Positions 7,320 to 15,996 of a stretch of 64,000 bases of DNA are shown in pieces. The notes under the pieces are model-generated. The model worked only from the letters and a program-made list of their open reading frames with translations. It searched no databases and was not told the origin of the DNA. Source of the stretch: Pseudomonas arcuscaelestis (lineage in GTDB: Bacteria > Pseudomonadota > Gammaproteobacteria > Pseudomonadales > Pseudomonadaceae); contig NZ_JACOPV010000009.1 of the NCBI RefSeq assembly GCF_016881005.1, positions 186,001-250,000 of the forward strand, written 5' to 3'. A program made the translations under genes and the position numbers. Positions within the stretch are counted from its first letter, which is position 1, and every line of letters starts with the position of its first letter.

Positions 7320-8954
7320 TCAAAGATGCCTCGAGTACTCAAACGAGGCATGCTCCAGGACCGGGCCCTGCTCATTGGTGTTCACAACGAAGCTATGGCC
7401 AGTATTCATGAGTAGCCCATCATCCAGTTCAATGTCGGGGTGCCCATCCTGCAGGCTTAGATATTTGGAAAAGCTCTCACACAACGCCAAGACGCACAGG
7501 TTGTAACGCCTGTAGGATTTGTATAGCTGGGAGAAAGGGCCGGTGAATCCTATGTCCGAATGCTCCATCCATCGATGGGCAAGGAGCAGTACCTTTTTGT
7601 CAGCGTGTTTGATGCTGGTGCGGCATTTCTCCTCCAGACGAATAGCCAGGCACAACATGGCTGGTGCAAGTGCTGGCGATCCTTCAAGCGCTTTCATGTC
7701 GAAGAGGACCAGATCAGATTCCGTTCCCAGTGAGAAAGGTCCGTTGAACAGGGCAGCATAACGCCCGCCACCGTAGAAAGGTGCAAGTGCCTCGGCGATC
7801 ACACCTCCCTCAAAGCCCTTCCAAACGAACATTTCGAGGGACCTAATGAAGTCTCTCAAGGTAGGCTCATCCGATACTGCATAGCGTTCACGGTCCCGGT
7901 AAAAATCCGACACTGCCTCTTGGATGATGCGTAGTAATTGTTGGTCTCTAATGCTGAAGTCAGGGTCTACAACACACATCATCAGGTGAAGAATGCGGGC
8001 GACCCCTGAGTGATGTTCTTGGTCGGCGTTACTGCCAGGGTAGTTGCCAAAGGGGTTCAGGCAGGTGCGGCCGATTCGTGAATTGGGATGGAGGGAGAGA
8101 CTCACATTGGTGAAACCCACCTCTACTAGGTGGTCCAGAGTCCCATCGTGAGTAGCCCAAATGGTGTGAGGGGATTGCGGCGAGATGATCTTCAATACTT
8201 GTGTGACCGCGAAAGATCGGTGCTCCTCAGAGGTATAGGCAATCGCGGCGCTTGGACTTCGATAGGACGTATCCCATAGGTCGATCGATGGAGTCGCAGC
8301 AGCATCTACAAATTCTAAGGGCTCGCTTTCCAGGACGTCTCCATTGCCGGCAACGGAGATACTGCGCTTGTGGAATTCGACTCGTTCCCTTACAGGCTGC
8401 GCCAGGATGTGATCATTTGCAAAGCTCTCAAGGAGTCGCTGGTATAGCTGAAGGAGAGGGCGGTGCAGTTTCCCATTGTTGGCACAGGCAGCCTCCAGCA
8501 TGCCAAGAGTCAATTCTAGCTGTGACTGCTGAATGCTATTTAGCCCGGCCATCAGCTCATCCAGGGCAAAACGCGACCACTGATCGACGGGGATCTCCCG
8601 GCCGAAATTCTCAATCAAGGTGTCAAATGGAATTGCTACCAACTCCTGTTGTTGGGCATAGGTTTGCAGGGCTGTGGCCACATCCCACGAGTCGCCAGCT
8701 GATTTAAGCTCGGCATGGCGTTGGGCCGCTCGATCTCGATCCGGATGGCCAGCAATCAGCAGGCGAACATTCTCGATAACGTTCCAGTGGCTCCCGCTGA
8801 GCAAGGCCAGGAAGGCTTGGCTGTTCAAGGAAGCATATGAGTCATACCCCATGAGAGAGGCGAGAAGCTCGTAGGTGTGACCAACAGATGGTTTGGTGCC
8901 CAGTTGGTCGGCCAGGTGCTGGCGCAGGGCGTATACAAGGTTTTTGAGCTGCAT
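7320..8954 (-). CDS. TraC/VirB4-like protein without nucleotide-binding motifs
   Basis: The 544-residue protein has an N-terminal module (about 1-50) with HTYELLASLMGYDSYASL, a middle region of unknown fold, and from about 245 a VirB4/TraC ATPase signature: LNPFG (299-303), GGGRYAALFNGPFSL (395-409), DLVLFDMKALE (414-424) and RRYNLCVLALCES (482-494). The region before LNPFG, where Walker A should lie, contains no GxxxxGK[ST]. The Walker B/DEAW position reads LLLAHRW (456-462). It therefore looks like a non-hydrolysing relative, perhaps structural or regulatory. The gene is convergent with rtcA and stands alone, with no other transfer gene nearby. A similar N-terminal module occurs in the PilT-like protein at 32530-33219. 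Confidence 0.65.
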   Translation of the reverse strand: MQLKNLVYALRQHLADQLGTKPSVGHTYELLASLMGYDSYASLNSQAFLALLSGSHWNVIENVRLLIAGHPDRDRAAQRHAELKSAGDSWDVATALQTYAQQQELVAIPFDTLIENFGREIPVDQWSRFALDELMAGLNSIQQSQLELTLGMLEAACANNGKLHRPLLQLYQRLLESFANDHILAQPVRERVEFHKRSISVAGNGDVLESEPLEFVDAAATPSIDLWDTSYRSPSAAIAYTSEEHRSFAVTQVLKIISPQSPHTIWATHDGTLDHLVEVGFTNVSLSLHPNSRIGRTCLNPFGNYPGSNADQEHHSGVARILHLMMCVVDPDFSIRDQQLLRIIQEAVSDFYRDRERYAVSDEPTLRDFIRSLEMFVWKGFEGGVIAEALAPFYGGGRYAALFNGPFSLGTESDLVLFDMKALEGSPALAPAMLCLAIRLEEKCRTSIKHADKKVLLLAHRWMEHSDIGFTGPFSQLYKSYRRYNLCVLALCESFSKYLSLQDGHPDIELDDGLLMNTGHSFVVNTNEQGPVLEHASFEYSRHL

Positions 8955-9434
8955 GAGTCAATCCTCAGGGCTCGCCGACTATATGAGAGTGCGCGTTTAA
9001 ATCCTGTCGACAAGCGAGAGGGTTGATCGAAATTGGTGGTGGTGCTTCGCCTGTTTCTACTCACGCACAAGTAAGCCGGGCGGCGAGCGAACTATAGGGG
9101 ATTGAGCAGGAGTGTGGAAGGCTAGGTTCCGGGCATCAACGGGCTTTCGGGACGGTGCTGCATACAGTTCGCTGCCTCCTGGATTAGGCAAACGGACATT
9201 GCTCGCGGGATAATGTCGGCTCAACTCGCCAGCTCAACCGGCAGCTTCAAATATCAGCATTTCGGATTTTTCAACTCGAAGGTGATTCGGTTGGACGCCA
9301 GGGCCCGGTAGCGTTAGGTTCTGGCGCATTGGAGGTAGGGCGCTCGAGTAGTGGAGGACAGTGCCGTGCTGCTGTAGTGAATGTCAGGCCGCCTGGCGAC
9401 TGTTGCCGGGCAGAAATAGCAATAGGGGACGTGG
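8955..9434. other. gene-free stretch
   Basis: About 480 bases between the divergent start of the TraC-like gene and the next plus-strand gene. Only short open frames are present and none has both a ribosome binding site and coding character. It presumably holds both promoters; no clear -35/-10 pair stands out. Confidence 0.4.
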
Positions 9435-9638
9435 ATGTACGAGATCGAGGCGGCGCGCTACAAGGAATTTCAAGGGCTCTGGGCTAATGGCAGCTTCGGT
9501 CAGCAGCGGCTTGGCCAGGCCTTTTACAACCACTTCAAGTTACACGCAATGGCGGACCAAACTGGATTGAATGCGTTGTACGAAGCTAATTCGGACCAAG
9601 CTAACGTGATGATTGCGCAGCTTTTTTCCATCCGTTGA
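9435..9638 (+). CDS. hypothetical 67-residue protein
   Basis: ATG 9435 follows AGGGGACG at good spacing. The product is a helical, soluble small protein (AARYKEFQGLW, FYNHFKLHAMADQTGLNALY) with no family I recognise. It precedes the next gene by 56 bases in the same direction and is probably co-transcribed with it. Confidence 0.55.
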   Translation: MYEIEAARYKEFQGLWANGSFGQQRLGQAFYNHFKLHAMADQTGLNALYEANSDQANVMIAQLFSIR

Positions 9639-9694
9639 CGGTTTAAATCTAAGGAAAGCGGCGCCAAGGGGCCGATGAATGCAATGAGGTACCA

Positions 9695-10378
9695 ATGAGA
9701 TCCGATACCCCAATGATTGCTCAGGGTGATCCACTCGCCACTCTGAGGGACGCGGCAGCGTTTATCTTCCACGCTTCTGTAATGGCGGTGCCAACCGATT
9801 TGCCTCAACTGCCACAAGGGCTTGACGCGCCGGCCGGTAATGTTGTGCCAGAACCTGAAGCTTGGGCTGAGGGGATTTCATCAGCATTCGCGACCTCGCC
9901 GGCGTTCTCGGAATTTATGATCAGCTGTGCTGCGGCTTCGGTAGTCGTTCTCGAAGCGGATGACCCGGTTGAGAGTCCTTCAGGGATGCGGCTTTGTGAA
10001 ATGGCCAGCTCGGCAAAAGCGGCTCAAGTACTCGGGCAGTTCAGGATCGAGCTTCTGAAGAAGCCCTTGGACATTCGGTGGTTGGGTATTGTGATGTTCA
10101 GCATGGTGAGGACGTTTGAGAAAGCTATCAGCGAAGCGTCAGCCTCAGGTATGTGGAACGACATGTCGTTCTTGATCATGTTCACCAGTAAAGCGCTCAC
10201 GTCGGGAAATAGTGGTGACCTGCGGTTCCTCATGAAACGAATGCTTTCGATACCAGGACTAGCTGATAGCCTTAGGCAGCACATTTCGACGCGCGTCTGC
10301 ATCACGTTGTCGACGATGGTCTCGATTGAACCCGGAGCATCCTTCTTCGAGGCGCCAGAGCCAACGAAGCTGCATTGA
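9695..10378 (+). CDS. hypothetical 227-residue protein
   Basis: ATG 9695 has GAGG just upstream. The protein looks soluble and helical: a Pro-rich N-terminus (to about residue 50) precedes a domain rich in Ala, Ser and Met. No catalytic motif is visible. It ends about 140 bases before two palindromes that lie downstream of the HTH-repeat gene at 10710, and it is convergent with that gene. Confidence 0.6.
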   Translation: MRSDTPMIAQGDPLATLRDAAAFIFHASVMAVPTDLPQLPQGLDAPAGNVVPEPEAWAEGISSAFATSPAFSEFMISCAAASVVVLEADDPVESPSGMRLCEMASSAKAAQVLGQFRIELLKKPLDIRWLGIVMFSMVRTFEKAISEASASGMWNDMSFLIMFTSKALTSGNSGDLRFLMKRMLSIPGLADSLRQHISTRVCITLSTMVSIEPGASFFEAPEPTKLH

Positions 10379-10518
10379 GTGTCACAGACGTTCGCGTGTA
10401 TTCGGTTGAGAGGTGTCTACGTGCAGTGCCATTTCAAGACCGGCCCTGGAAATTCAAGGTGACGATAGGGATTTCCTCGGGTGGTATCGCATAAAAAATG
10501 AGTAGGGGTTTTGGTTGG

Positions 10519-10563
10519 TCAAACGACCGTTTGAATTTCCGCCAACTCTCATAGGCGGAAATT
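10519..10563. promoter_or_regulatory. two adjacent palindromes, candidate operator
   Basis: TCAAACG-AC-CGTTTGA (10519-10534) abuts AATTTCCGCC-N10-GGCGGAAATT (10534-10563). The second has the same layout (ATTTCCGCC, ten bases, GGCGG) as the dyad at 11664-11691. The two dyads lie on either side of the HTH-repeat gene 10710-11603. The shared architecture suggests binding sites for one protein; a terminator role is less likely because no T tract follows. Confidence 0.5.
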
Positions 10564-10709
10564 TGCCAAATATTGATTTGAAGGGGATGTGACGGTGTAC
10601 CGGCCCCTCATAGATGCGAAATTAGGTAATAATACGTGTCTGATTTTTTAGCTTTATGGCATCGCGCACGTTAGCTATCAGCTCTTCACCTTTTATCACG
10701 GGTAGTCAA

Positions 10710-11603
10710 TCAGAATCTCTGATCAGTCATTAATTCAATCAGCCTTGTGCTATTTGCTAGCAGTTTCTCAGCTAGGTTTCCGGAACTGGGAACATTGATT
10801 AATGCCAACACCAGGTCCCTAGGATCCGAGAGTCGTTGAACGGTTCGATAGTCAGGGATTCTGTATTTGTGCCGGAGTTGAACGATACGCGTCCGGGAAT
10901 AACCAGTTTGTTGCGCAAGCTCTGCATCTGGCATTGATCCCACTAATGAGTGCCACAGCGGACAAACCTGCGGCTTGGTTATTTTTTTGAAATTTGGAAT
11001 GCCCAAGGACTGCCGGTGTCGACGAACTGTGAGGCGCGGTAAGCCGAGGGCGTCAGCTAAATCACAGTCAGGGATGGTACCCAGCATTCGGATCTCAGAA
11101 TCACTCCAAGAATACGGAGGAAGGATTGGCTTAATTGGTAGTGAAAATTCAGGTATTCCTAGTACTCTCCTACGATTTCGAATCCACTTCACGGGGAGGT
11201 CCAAGAGTTTAGCAATGCGGGTATCTGTATCCGTACCCAGCAGTGGCTCTTTCTTGCTCCAATATTTCCGAGTCTGAGCATCTGATAACGCTCGCTTGGC
11301 TTCGATACGAGACATTGCAGTAGGAGGTATGCCAAGATGCTCCCTCAGCTTGCAGGCTAATGCTTGGGGGATGTTAAACTCAAAAGCAACGACTGCATCG
11401 GGAATAACCCCAAGAGCACTGATCGTCGCTGAGTTGACTGTGTATGCCCGCCCTTCTGCCGGGGGCGCATGTAGGCGCTCTCGCTCGTTGGCGAGTATTT
11501 CATAGGGTACACCATAGATACTGGCGATTTGGAATAACGGAATCACCCCAAAGAGCTTGTGAGCATTATTGGGATTTAGGGGGTTTTCAGAAAGAAGTTT
11601 CAC
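10710..11603 (-). CDS. five-unit HTH-repeat protein
   Basis: The 297-residue protein consists of about five copies of a roughly 38-residue unit at residues 9-47, 57-93, 114-152, 166-203 and 216-251. The pattern is LLG-x3-D-x2-(I/L)A-x2-L(G/D)LP-x4-RR-x3-LGIP, for example GTIPDCDLADALGLPRLTVR. Each unit predicts two or three short helices like a homeodomain-type HTH, with basic residues in the last. A DNA-binding role is inferred. Dyads sharing ATTTCCGCC-N10-GGCGG lie 60 bases upstream and 150 bases downstream. The gene is AT-richer than its surroundings. It is a paralog of 11904-13562 and 37809-38645. Confidence 0.7.
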   Translation of the reverse strand: MKLLSENPLNPNNAHKLFGVIPLFQIASIYGVPYEILANERERLHAPPAEGRAYTVNSATISALGVIPDAVVAFEFNIPQALACKLREHLGIPPTAMSRIEAKRALSDAQTRKYWSKKEPLLGTDTDTRIAKLLDLPVKWIRNRRRVLGIPEFSLPIKPILPPYSWSDSEIRMLGTIPDCDLADALGLPRLTVRRHRQSLGIPNFKKITKPQVCPLWHSLVGSMPDAELAQQTGYSRTRIVQLRHKYRIPDYRTVQRLSDPRDLVLALINVPSSGNLAEKLLANSTRLIELMTDQRF

Positions 11604-11663
11604 TTAGTCACCCTAGCTAATCTCAGTTCTCTAAGTTCGTCGTAACCACCTGTTTTATGGTGG

Positions 11664-11691
11664 ATTTCCGCCTAAAACGTGAGGCGGTAAT
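11664..11691. promoter_or_regulatory. dyad upstream of the HTH-repeat gene
   Basis: ATTTCCGCC (11664-11672) and GGCGGTAAT (11683-11691) with a 10-base spacer, 60 bases upstream of the minus-strand start at 11603. It repeats the arrangement at 10535-10562 with a different spacer sequence, so the arms look conserved for binding. Confidence 0.45.
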
Positions 11692-11903
11692 ATTGCGAAA
11701 TTTCAGGCCAAACCTGCCCGTTAAGCTCCTAATCCTGGGGGCTTCCACGTAACTAATGCGCAGCGCCCTCTTCAGCGATACTAACCTCTTGGATGCGAAT
11801 CAACACCACCACGGACTACTGAGATAACGCGTGCGCTCATGTAACACAACTTTAGTATAGTCTGAATTTCATAGGGCTGTTTTGGCGTGACAATCATCAA
11901 TGT

Positions 11904-13562
11904 ATGGTTATGCTGTCGTCACACAAGCAACGACTGATCGTCATGTCTCAACTAGCCAAGTCCATCACCTTACGTGAGTTACCGTCAGAAGCTATCCCCC
12001 TGCTCGGTGTGACGTCTGATCGCGAGTTAGCAAAACAGTTCGGTACCTCTGCCTACTACATCAAGTGTGCCAGGCAGGCGCTTGGCATTCCGGCCATATC
12101 ACGAGAGCGTGAGCTACCGGAGGGCTTAATCGATTTGCTAGGTAAGGTAAAGGACGTCGAGCTGGCGAAACGTTTTGGTGTGTCCTTAGCCACCTTGTAC
12201 AGGATGCGAGAGGTACGTGCTATCCCGCGGTATCGCAAGAGCTCAGCGGACGAACCGGAGGGAGCTGACACCACCGCAACACGCGTCAGAGTCGAAAAGA
12301 AAGTATTAGATGAGCATGCGGCGGCATTACTGGGGAAAATAAGCGATTGCCAAATTGCAAAGCAGTTCGGGTTAGATCGTTTTAAGGTGCGTTATGAACG
12401 CATAAAACTCGGGATCGCCGCTGCACCTCGTGTAATAAAATGGCCCCTGGAACTACTCCCTCTTTTAGGAAAGGTACCGGACAGCGAAATCATTAAGCGA
12501 TCTCAGGGTGTGTTAGACGTTAATGCCGTCCGAGCAAAGAGATACGAACTGGGAATCAAACTTACTAAAGCCTTAAAGAAGGAACGTGGACATTGGAAGT
12601 CTCTTCCTGCCGCTGCTGAGGCCATGCTTGGTAAAGTCAGTGACCATCAAATTGCAGCCCAATTAGGGCTAAGCCATACAACAGTCGGCCACCATCGTAA
12701 GCGCCTTGGGATCGCGCCCGTCCCCAGTCCGTCATCGAAATGGACTCCTGAACTGCTTGCCCTGTTAGGCACTGTCCCAGATAGTGAAATCGTTGAAAGT
12801 TCTAATGGCCTACTCGAGGTTGGCGTTGTGCGCAGGAAGAGATATGCATTAGGGATCCTTCTAAGTAAGCACGCGCCTGAGGAGCAAGCCGCCGAACAAG
12901 GGAAAACAGACGGAAATGTTGACACAACTATTCTGTCCTACGGTCGAAAGCGTTTCAAATGGACCCCATCGGCGGATTCGTTGTTAGATACTCTTGCAGA
13001 TGCAGAAGTGGCTCGAAAACTTGGTATTAGTTTGAGAGTAGTGAAAAGAAGGCGAGATGGCCGAGCTAACCGCCGAAATGCCAAACCGGCAAAGTGGACG
13101 CCTGAGTTGATCTCCCTTCTTGGGCAAATCACTGACCAGGAGCTGGCAGACCGTTCAAGCGGGGCCCTAAGCGTCAAAGGGGTTCGTAAGAAAAGGTACA
13201 TGCTTGGCATTCCAGTGTGCCCAGTTAAAAGGCAATACGACAAGCAAAGCAAAGCAGAAGCCCCAGAAATTGTAGCGCTCATGGGCACCATTTCTGACTA
13301 TGAACTCTCAGCTAGGACTGGAATTGACCGCACAGTAATTACTCATACACGCCTAAGGCTTGGCATTGCCCCGGCGAAAAGAGCGGGCCGCCCATCACGT
13401 GCTTGGTCAGAAGAGGATGACCGCCTGTTTGACCATTTCTCTGCTGTCCAGGTAGCGCGAAAACTGGGCGTCGCCGAGGAAACTGCGCGGAAGAGGCGAA
13501 AACAGCTAAGAGCCGAGTCCACTGGTTCGCACTTAGCGATTGATCTTAACGTCTCGCCATAG
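11904..13562 (+). CDS. ten-unit HTH-repeat protein
   Basis: The 552-residue protein is almost entirely ten imperfect units of about 38-40 residues, at 26-64, 71-108, 134-172, 180-219, 231-271, 280-319, 353-390, 398-436, 453-489 and 501-537. Type A units follow LLGK-SD-QIA-LGLS-TV-RK-LGI. Type B units (180, 280, 398) carry DSEI-x3-SxGxLxVxxVRxKRYxLGI with a short insertion. From the third to the eighth the order is A-B-A-B-A-B, and W(T/S)PELL often begins a unit. This is a modular, probably DNA-binding array with unknown target. The start may instead be ATG 11943; neither has a clear ribosome binding site. It is divergent from 10710-11603. Confidence 0.75.
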   Translation: MVMLSSHKQRLIVMSQLAKSITLRELPSEAIPLLGVTSDRELAKQFGTSAYYIKCARQALGIPAISRERELPEGLIDLLGKVKDVELAKRFGVSLATLYRMREVRAIPRYRKSSADEPEGADTTATRVRVEKKVLDEHAAALLGKISDCQIAKQFGLDRFKVRYERIKLGIAAAPRVIKWPLELLPLLGKVPDSEIIKRSQGVLDVNAVRAKRYELGIKLTKALKKERGHWKSLPAAAEAMLGKVSDHQIAAQLGLSHTTVGHHRKRLGIAPVPSPSSKWTPELLALLGTVPDSEIVESSNGLLEVGVVRRKRYALGILLSKHAPEEQAAEQGKTDGNVDTTILSYGRKRFKWTPSADSLLDTLADAEVARKLGISLRVVKRRRDGRANRRNAKPAKWTPELISLLGQITDQELADRSSGALSVKGVRKKRYMLGIPVCPVKRQYDKQSKAEAPEIVALMGTISDYELSARTGIDRTVITHTRLRLGIAPAKRAGRPSRAWSEEDDRLFDHFSAVQVARKLGVAEETARKRRKQLRAESTGSHLAIDLNVSP

Positions 13563-13708
13563 TGCCTGCGCTCTACCATCCCCAGGCCTTCCTTGGTTAC
13601 CTCAGTGAAGAGGTTGGTCTTTGGGAGTACTCGAAAACGCAAAGCCCGAAGATGTGGCTGGTAGAATGCACTTTTTTGGGCATGTGCCCTTCGAAACGGG
13701 GAATGTAG

Positions 13709-14788
13709 ATGTCCACGCAGCAATACCGAGACAACGCGCTTCACGAGCTGGCGTGCAAAATCGACAAGTCCCCTACCCCTACAACGGAACGCTCCTGCCA
13801 GGTGACCCTACCTGACGGATCAACCCGTCTCGGTTTGACCCAGTGCGTGCACTATGTACACCACGGTGGCGAGTATGCAGGCGCCCTCTTCTGTCGAGTT
13901 GCCTTCCGTTTCGCCGGCGCGGATTCTGACCTGCCGAACTCCTACTCACCCACACATGATGTCGCATGGCTAATTGTCGACCATAGACGGGGTGTTGTTC
14001 AGTTTGGCCCTGAGGGCGGTCTGCTGGTGCGGCAACGCGGGTTGGGGATCGGCTCTTACATTCTCGGGCAACTTATTCGGCCACTCCTCGGCGGCCAGAT
14101 TAATGGCACATACAAGGTGATCACCTCGGTGGTTCCGGAAGCTGCCATTGCTAGCCTTCCACCTGAGGAAGTGACAGAGAATGAACGACGCCTTGAGCGT
14201 GTGCTTGCCCGTTCTGGCTTTTACCTCTCCTCTGCTGCTGGAACCCGGGTAGTCGGTGCCCGTCGTGTCAGCGACCTTCGCGCAAGTTGGAATGGGGAGA
14301 AGGTGCGATTCCTAAATCCAGGCCAGCTGATTGATTTAGCTGCTGGCGCGGTTATGTCCAGTAGTGCCGCTGAGTCCAAAGGCCTTTTGCTCGCAACCAA
14401 ACTCAGCGAACTACAGGGTGAGACGGATCGTTTAGCTGGCGCGCTAGCTGCAGCTCAATCAAATCTGGATGAGACAGTTGGATTTCACACAAGCGAAGTC
14501 CAGGCATTTCAGGCCCGAGAAGCGGAGTTCAATAATGAAATCCAGACACTGAAAACCACCATCCAAGATCTCGAGGGTGCATTGCAGCGAGGCGCATCCT
14601 CGCATCAGCCACAGCCACAGCCACAGCCACAGCTAGCGCCAGGGCCGGTGCCGGTGCCGATGGCCGCTCCTTCAAACTCCACGATGGTTATTGAACTTGG
14701 ACTTTCGGCAAGGCGCGCTGTTTGGGCGACCCTTGGAGTTCTCTGTGTGCTTGGTAGTGCTGCGCTGCTCCTTCTCGGCAGCAATTGA
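13709..14788 (+). CDS. GNAT-like domain, coiled coil and C-terminal membrane anchor
   Basis: The 359-residue protein has an N-terminal domain (about 1-190) ending in features of a GNAT acetyltransferase: QRGLGIGSYIL at 109-119 matches the acetyl-CoA pyrophosphate loop (Q/RxxGxG/A), and RSGFYL at 168-173 resembles the family's last strand. A coiled coil follows (about 225-290), then a Gln-Pro repeat (about 297-311) encoded by repeated CAGCCA, then a single membrane helix (about 335-357) at the very end. It should be tail-anchored with the enzyme domain in the cytoplasm. GGGGA precedes ATG 13709. GNAT assignment is moderate; substrate unknown. Confidence 0.65.
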   Translation: MSTQQYRDNALHELACKIDKSPTPTTERSCQVTLPDGSTRLGLTQCVHYVHHGGEYAGALFCRVAFRFAGADSDLPNSYSPTHDVAWLIVDHRRGVVQFGPEGGLLVRQRGLGIGSYILGQLIRPLLGGQINGTYKVITSVVPEAAIASLPPEEVTENERRLERVLARSGFYLSSAAGTRVVGARRVSDLRASWNGEKVRFLNPGQLIDLAAGAVMSSSAAESKGLLLATKLSELQGETDRLAGALAAAQSNLDETVGFHTSEVQAFQAREAEFNNEIQTLKTTIQDLEGALQRGASSHQPQPQPQPQLAPGPVPVPMAAPSNSTMVIELGLSARRAVWATLGVLCVLGSAALLLLGSN

Positions 14789-14898
14789 CGGCTGTCACTG
14801 CGGAAATTGGTCGTTATGTTGCTCTGCGCGTAGTGAGGCGCAGGCCATACGGCCTACTCATTTGGCATGGCTAACCAGGCCTAGTTTGGCAGGAACCG

Positions 14899-15243
14899 AT
14901 GAGCTCGCTGGGCAAAGTCGGTTGCTGGAAGAAATTGAAGTCACGGAAATACAGAATGATTAAGACTATCTCCAATGCTGTTCGGAAAACCTTTGGGCTC
15001 TACTCAAAAGCCGAGATGCAGAGGTTGATCAATGACGCCAAGGAACAGGGCCGTTCGGCTGAGCGTGACCAACTGGCAACCGAACTGTTAAAGCGCGGGG
15101 GATTCGCGACAATCCAGCTTAACCCTGACCCTTGGTGCGCCCCACGGATGAGGTTCGTAGACCCCGACCAAACGCAGGCTGTCGACTCAGTGCTCATTGG
15201 GCAGGCGACAATCAAGACGAAGGCTCAGGTAATGCCACAGTAG
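14899..15243 (+). CDS. hypothetical basic protein
   Basis: ATG 14899 follows AGGA, giving 114 residues; ATG 14956 is an alternative start. The N-terminus is very basic and the middle (KAEMQRLINDAKEQGRSAERDQLATELLKR) is a charged helix, possibly a coiled coil. The C-terminal part has NPDPWCAPRMRFVDPDQTQ. No family is recognised. Confidence 0.5.
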   Translation: MSSLGKVGCWKKLKSRKYRMIKTISNAVRKTFGLYSKAEMQRLINDAKEQGRSAERDQLATELLKRGGFATIQLNPDPWCAPRMRFVDPDQTQAVDSVLIGQATIKTKAQVMPQ

Positions 15244-15404
15244 AAAGTGTCAAACATGCTTGCAGGAATGATCAGGCGAAGCGTGCTCCTTCAAGACATC
15301 GGGAGCCTAAGCGCCTGATCTCCGTGTGACTGGGCTACACCCGGATAGCTATGATGGCTATTAACTATCAATATTAGGTGGGATAGTACACGCCTCATCA
15401 CACA

Positions 15405-15986
15405 ATGGATCTGGGTATGTCCGCTGATGCAATTGGAAAAGCTGTTTGGGTGGTCGGGGCAGTGATTGCCTCGGCTTGCGCCACCGGTACCACCATGCAC
15501 TACTTCAATCGCGACAACGTCCGGAAAGCAAAAGAAGCCGGCAATCGAGAAGGTGCTGCGCAGGAAAAGGCTAGGCAGGAAGAATCCCGTCAGCGTTCCA
15601 ACGCTGCTACCGCTGCCGTCCTGGCCAAGTATGCCGAAAGCCAGAAGATGTACCGTCTTGCGTTAGCGCTAGCCTCAGTTGGAGCAGCATGTGCAGCCAG
15701 CTTTGGCCCGCTCTCCCCCGATGACAAAGCAAACATCGAGGAGTTTACCCTAGGGGTGTCTCGGGCCGCTCTTCCAGGGCATGTCCGCTCCAGGATGGAA
15801 AAGGTGATGTCCACTCCAATAGACGTGAAGACCGCTTACGCCGTTGCGTCTAAAGACCTAGCCCCTGACCACTGGAAGCTTTTTGATGAAATGGTCGACC
15901 TGGTCGTCTCGTTGAAGATCCAGGTACAGGGAATGAGGCCAACCTCGTTCGGATCGGAGTGGCATTATCTCCGCGCAGTAGCCTGA
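15405..15986 (+). CDS. hypothetical membrane-anchored protein next to the HNH gene
   Basis: The 193-residue protein has one N-terminal membrane segment (about 12-30, VWVVGAVIASACATG), a strongly charged Lys/Glu/Arg helix (about 38-66) and an Ala-rich C-terminal domain. It ends 10 bases before the HNH-membrane gene, so the two are almost certainly co-transcribed and may act together. Function unknown. Confidence 0.6.
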   Translation: MDLGMSADAIGKAVWVVGAVIASACATGTTMHYFNRDNVRKAKEAGNREGAAQEKARQEESRQRSNAATAAVLAKYAESQKMYRLALALASVGAACAASFGPLSPDDKANIEEFTLGVSRAALPGHVRSRMEKVMSTPIDVKTAYAVASKDLAPDHWKLFDEMVDLVVSLKIQVQGMRPTSFGSEWHYLRAVA

Positions 15987-15996
15987 GGATATCCGG

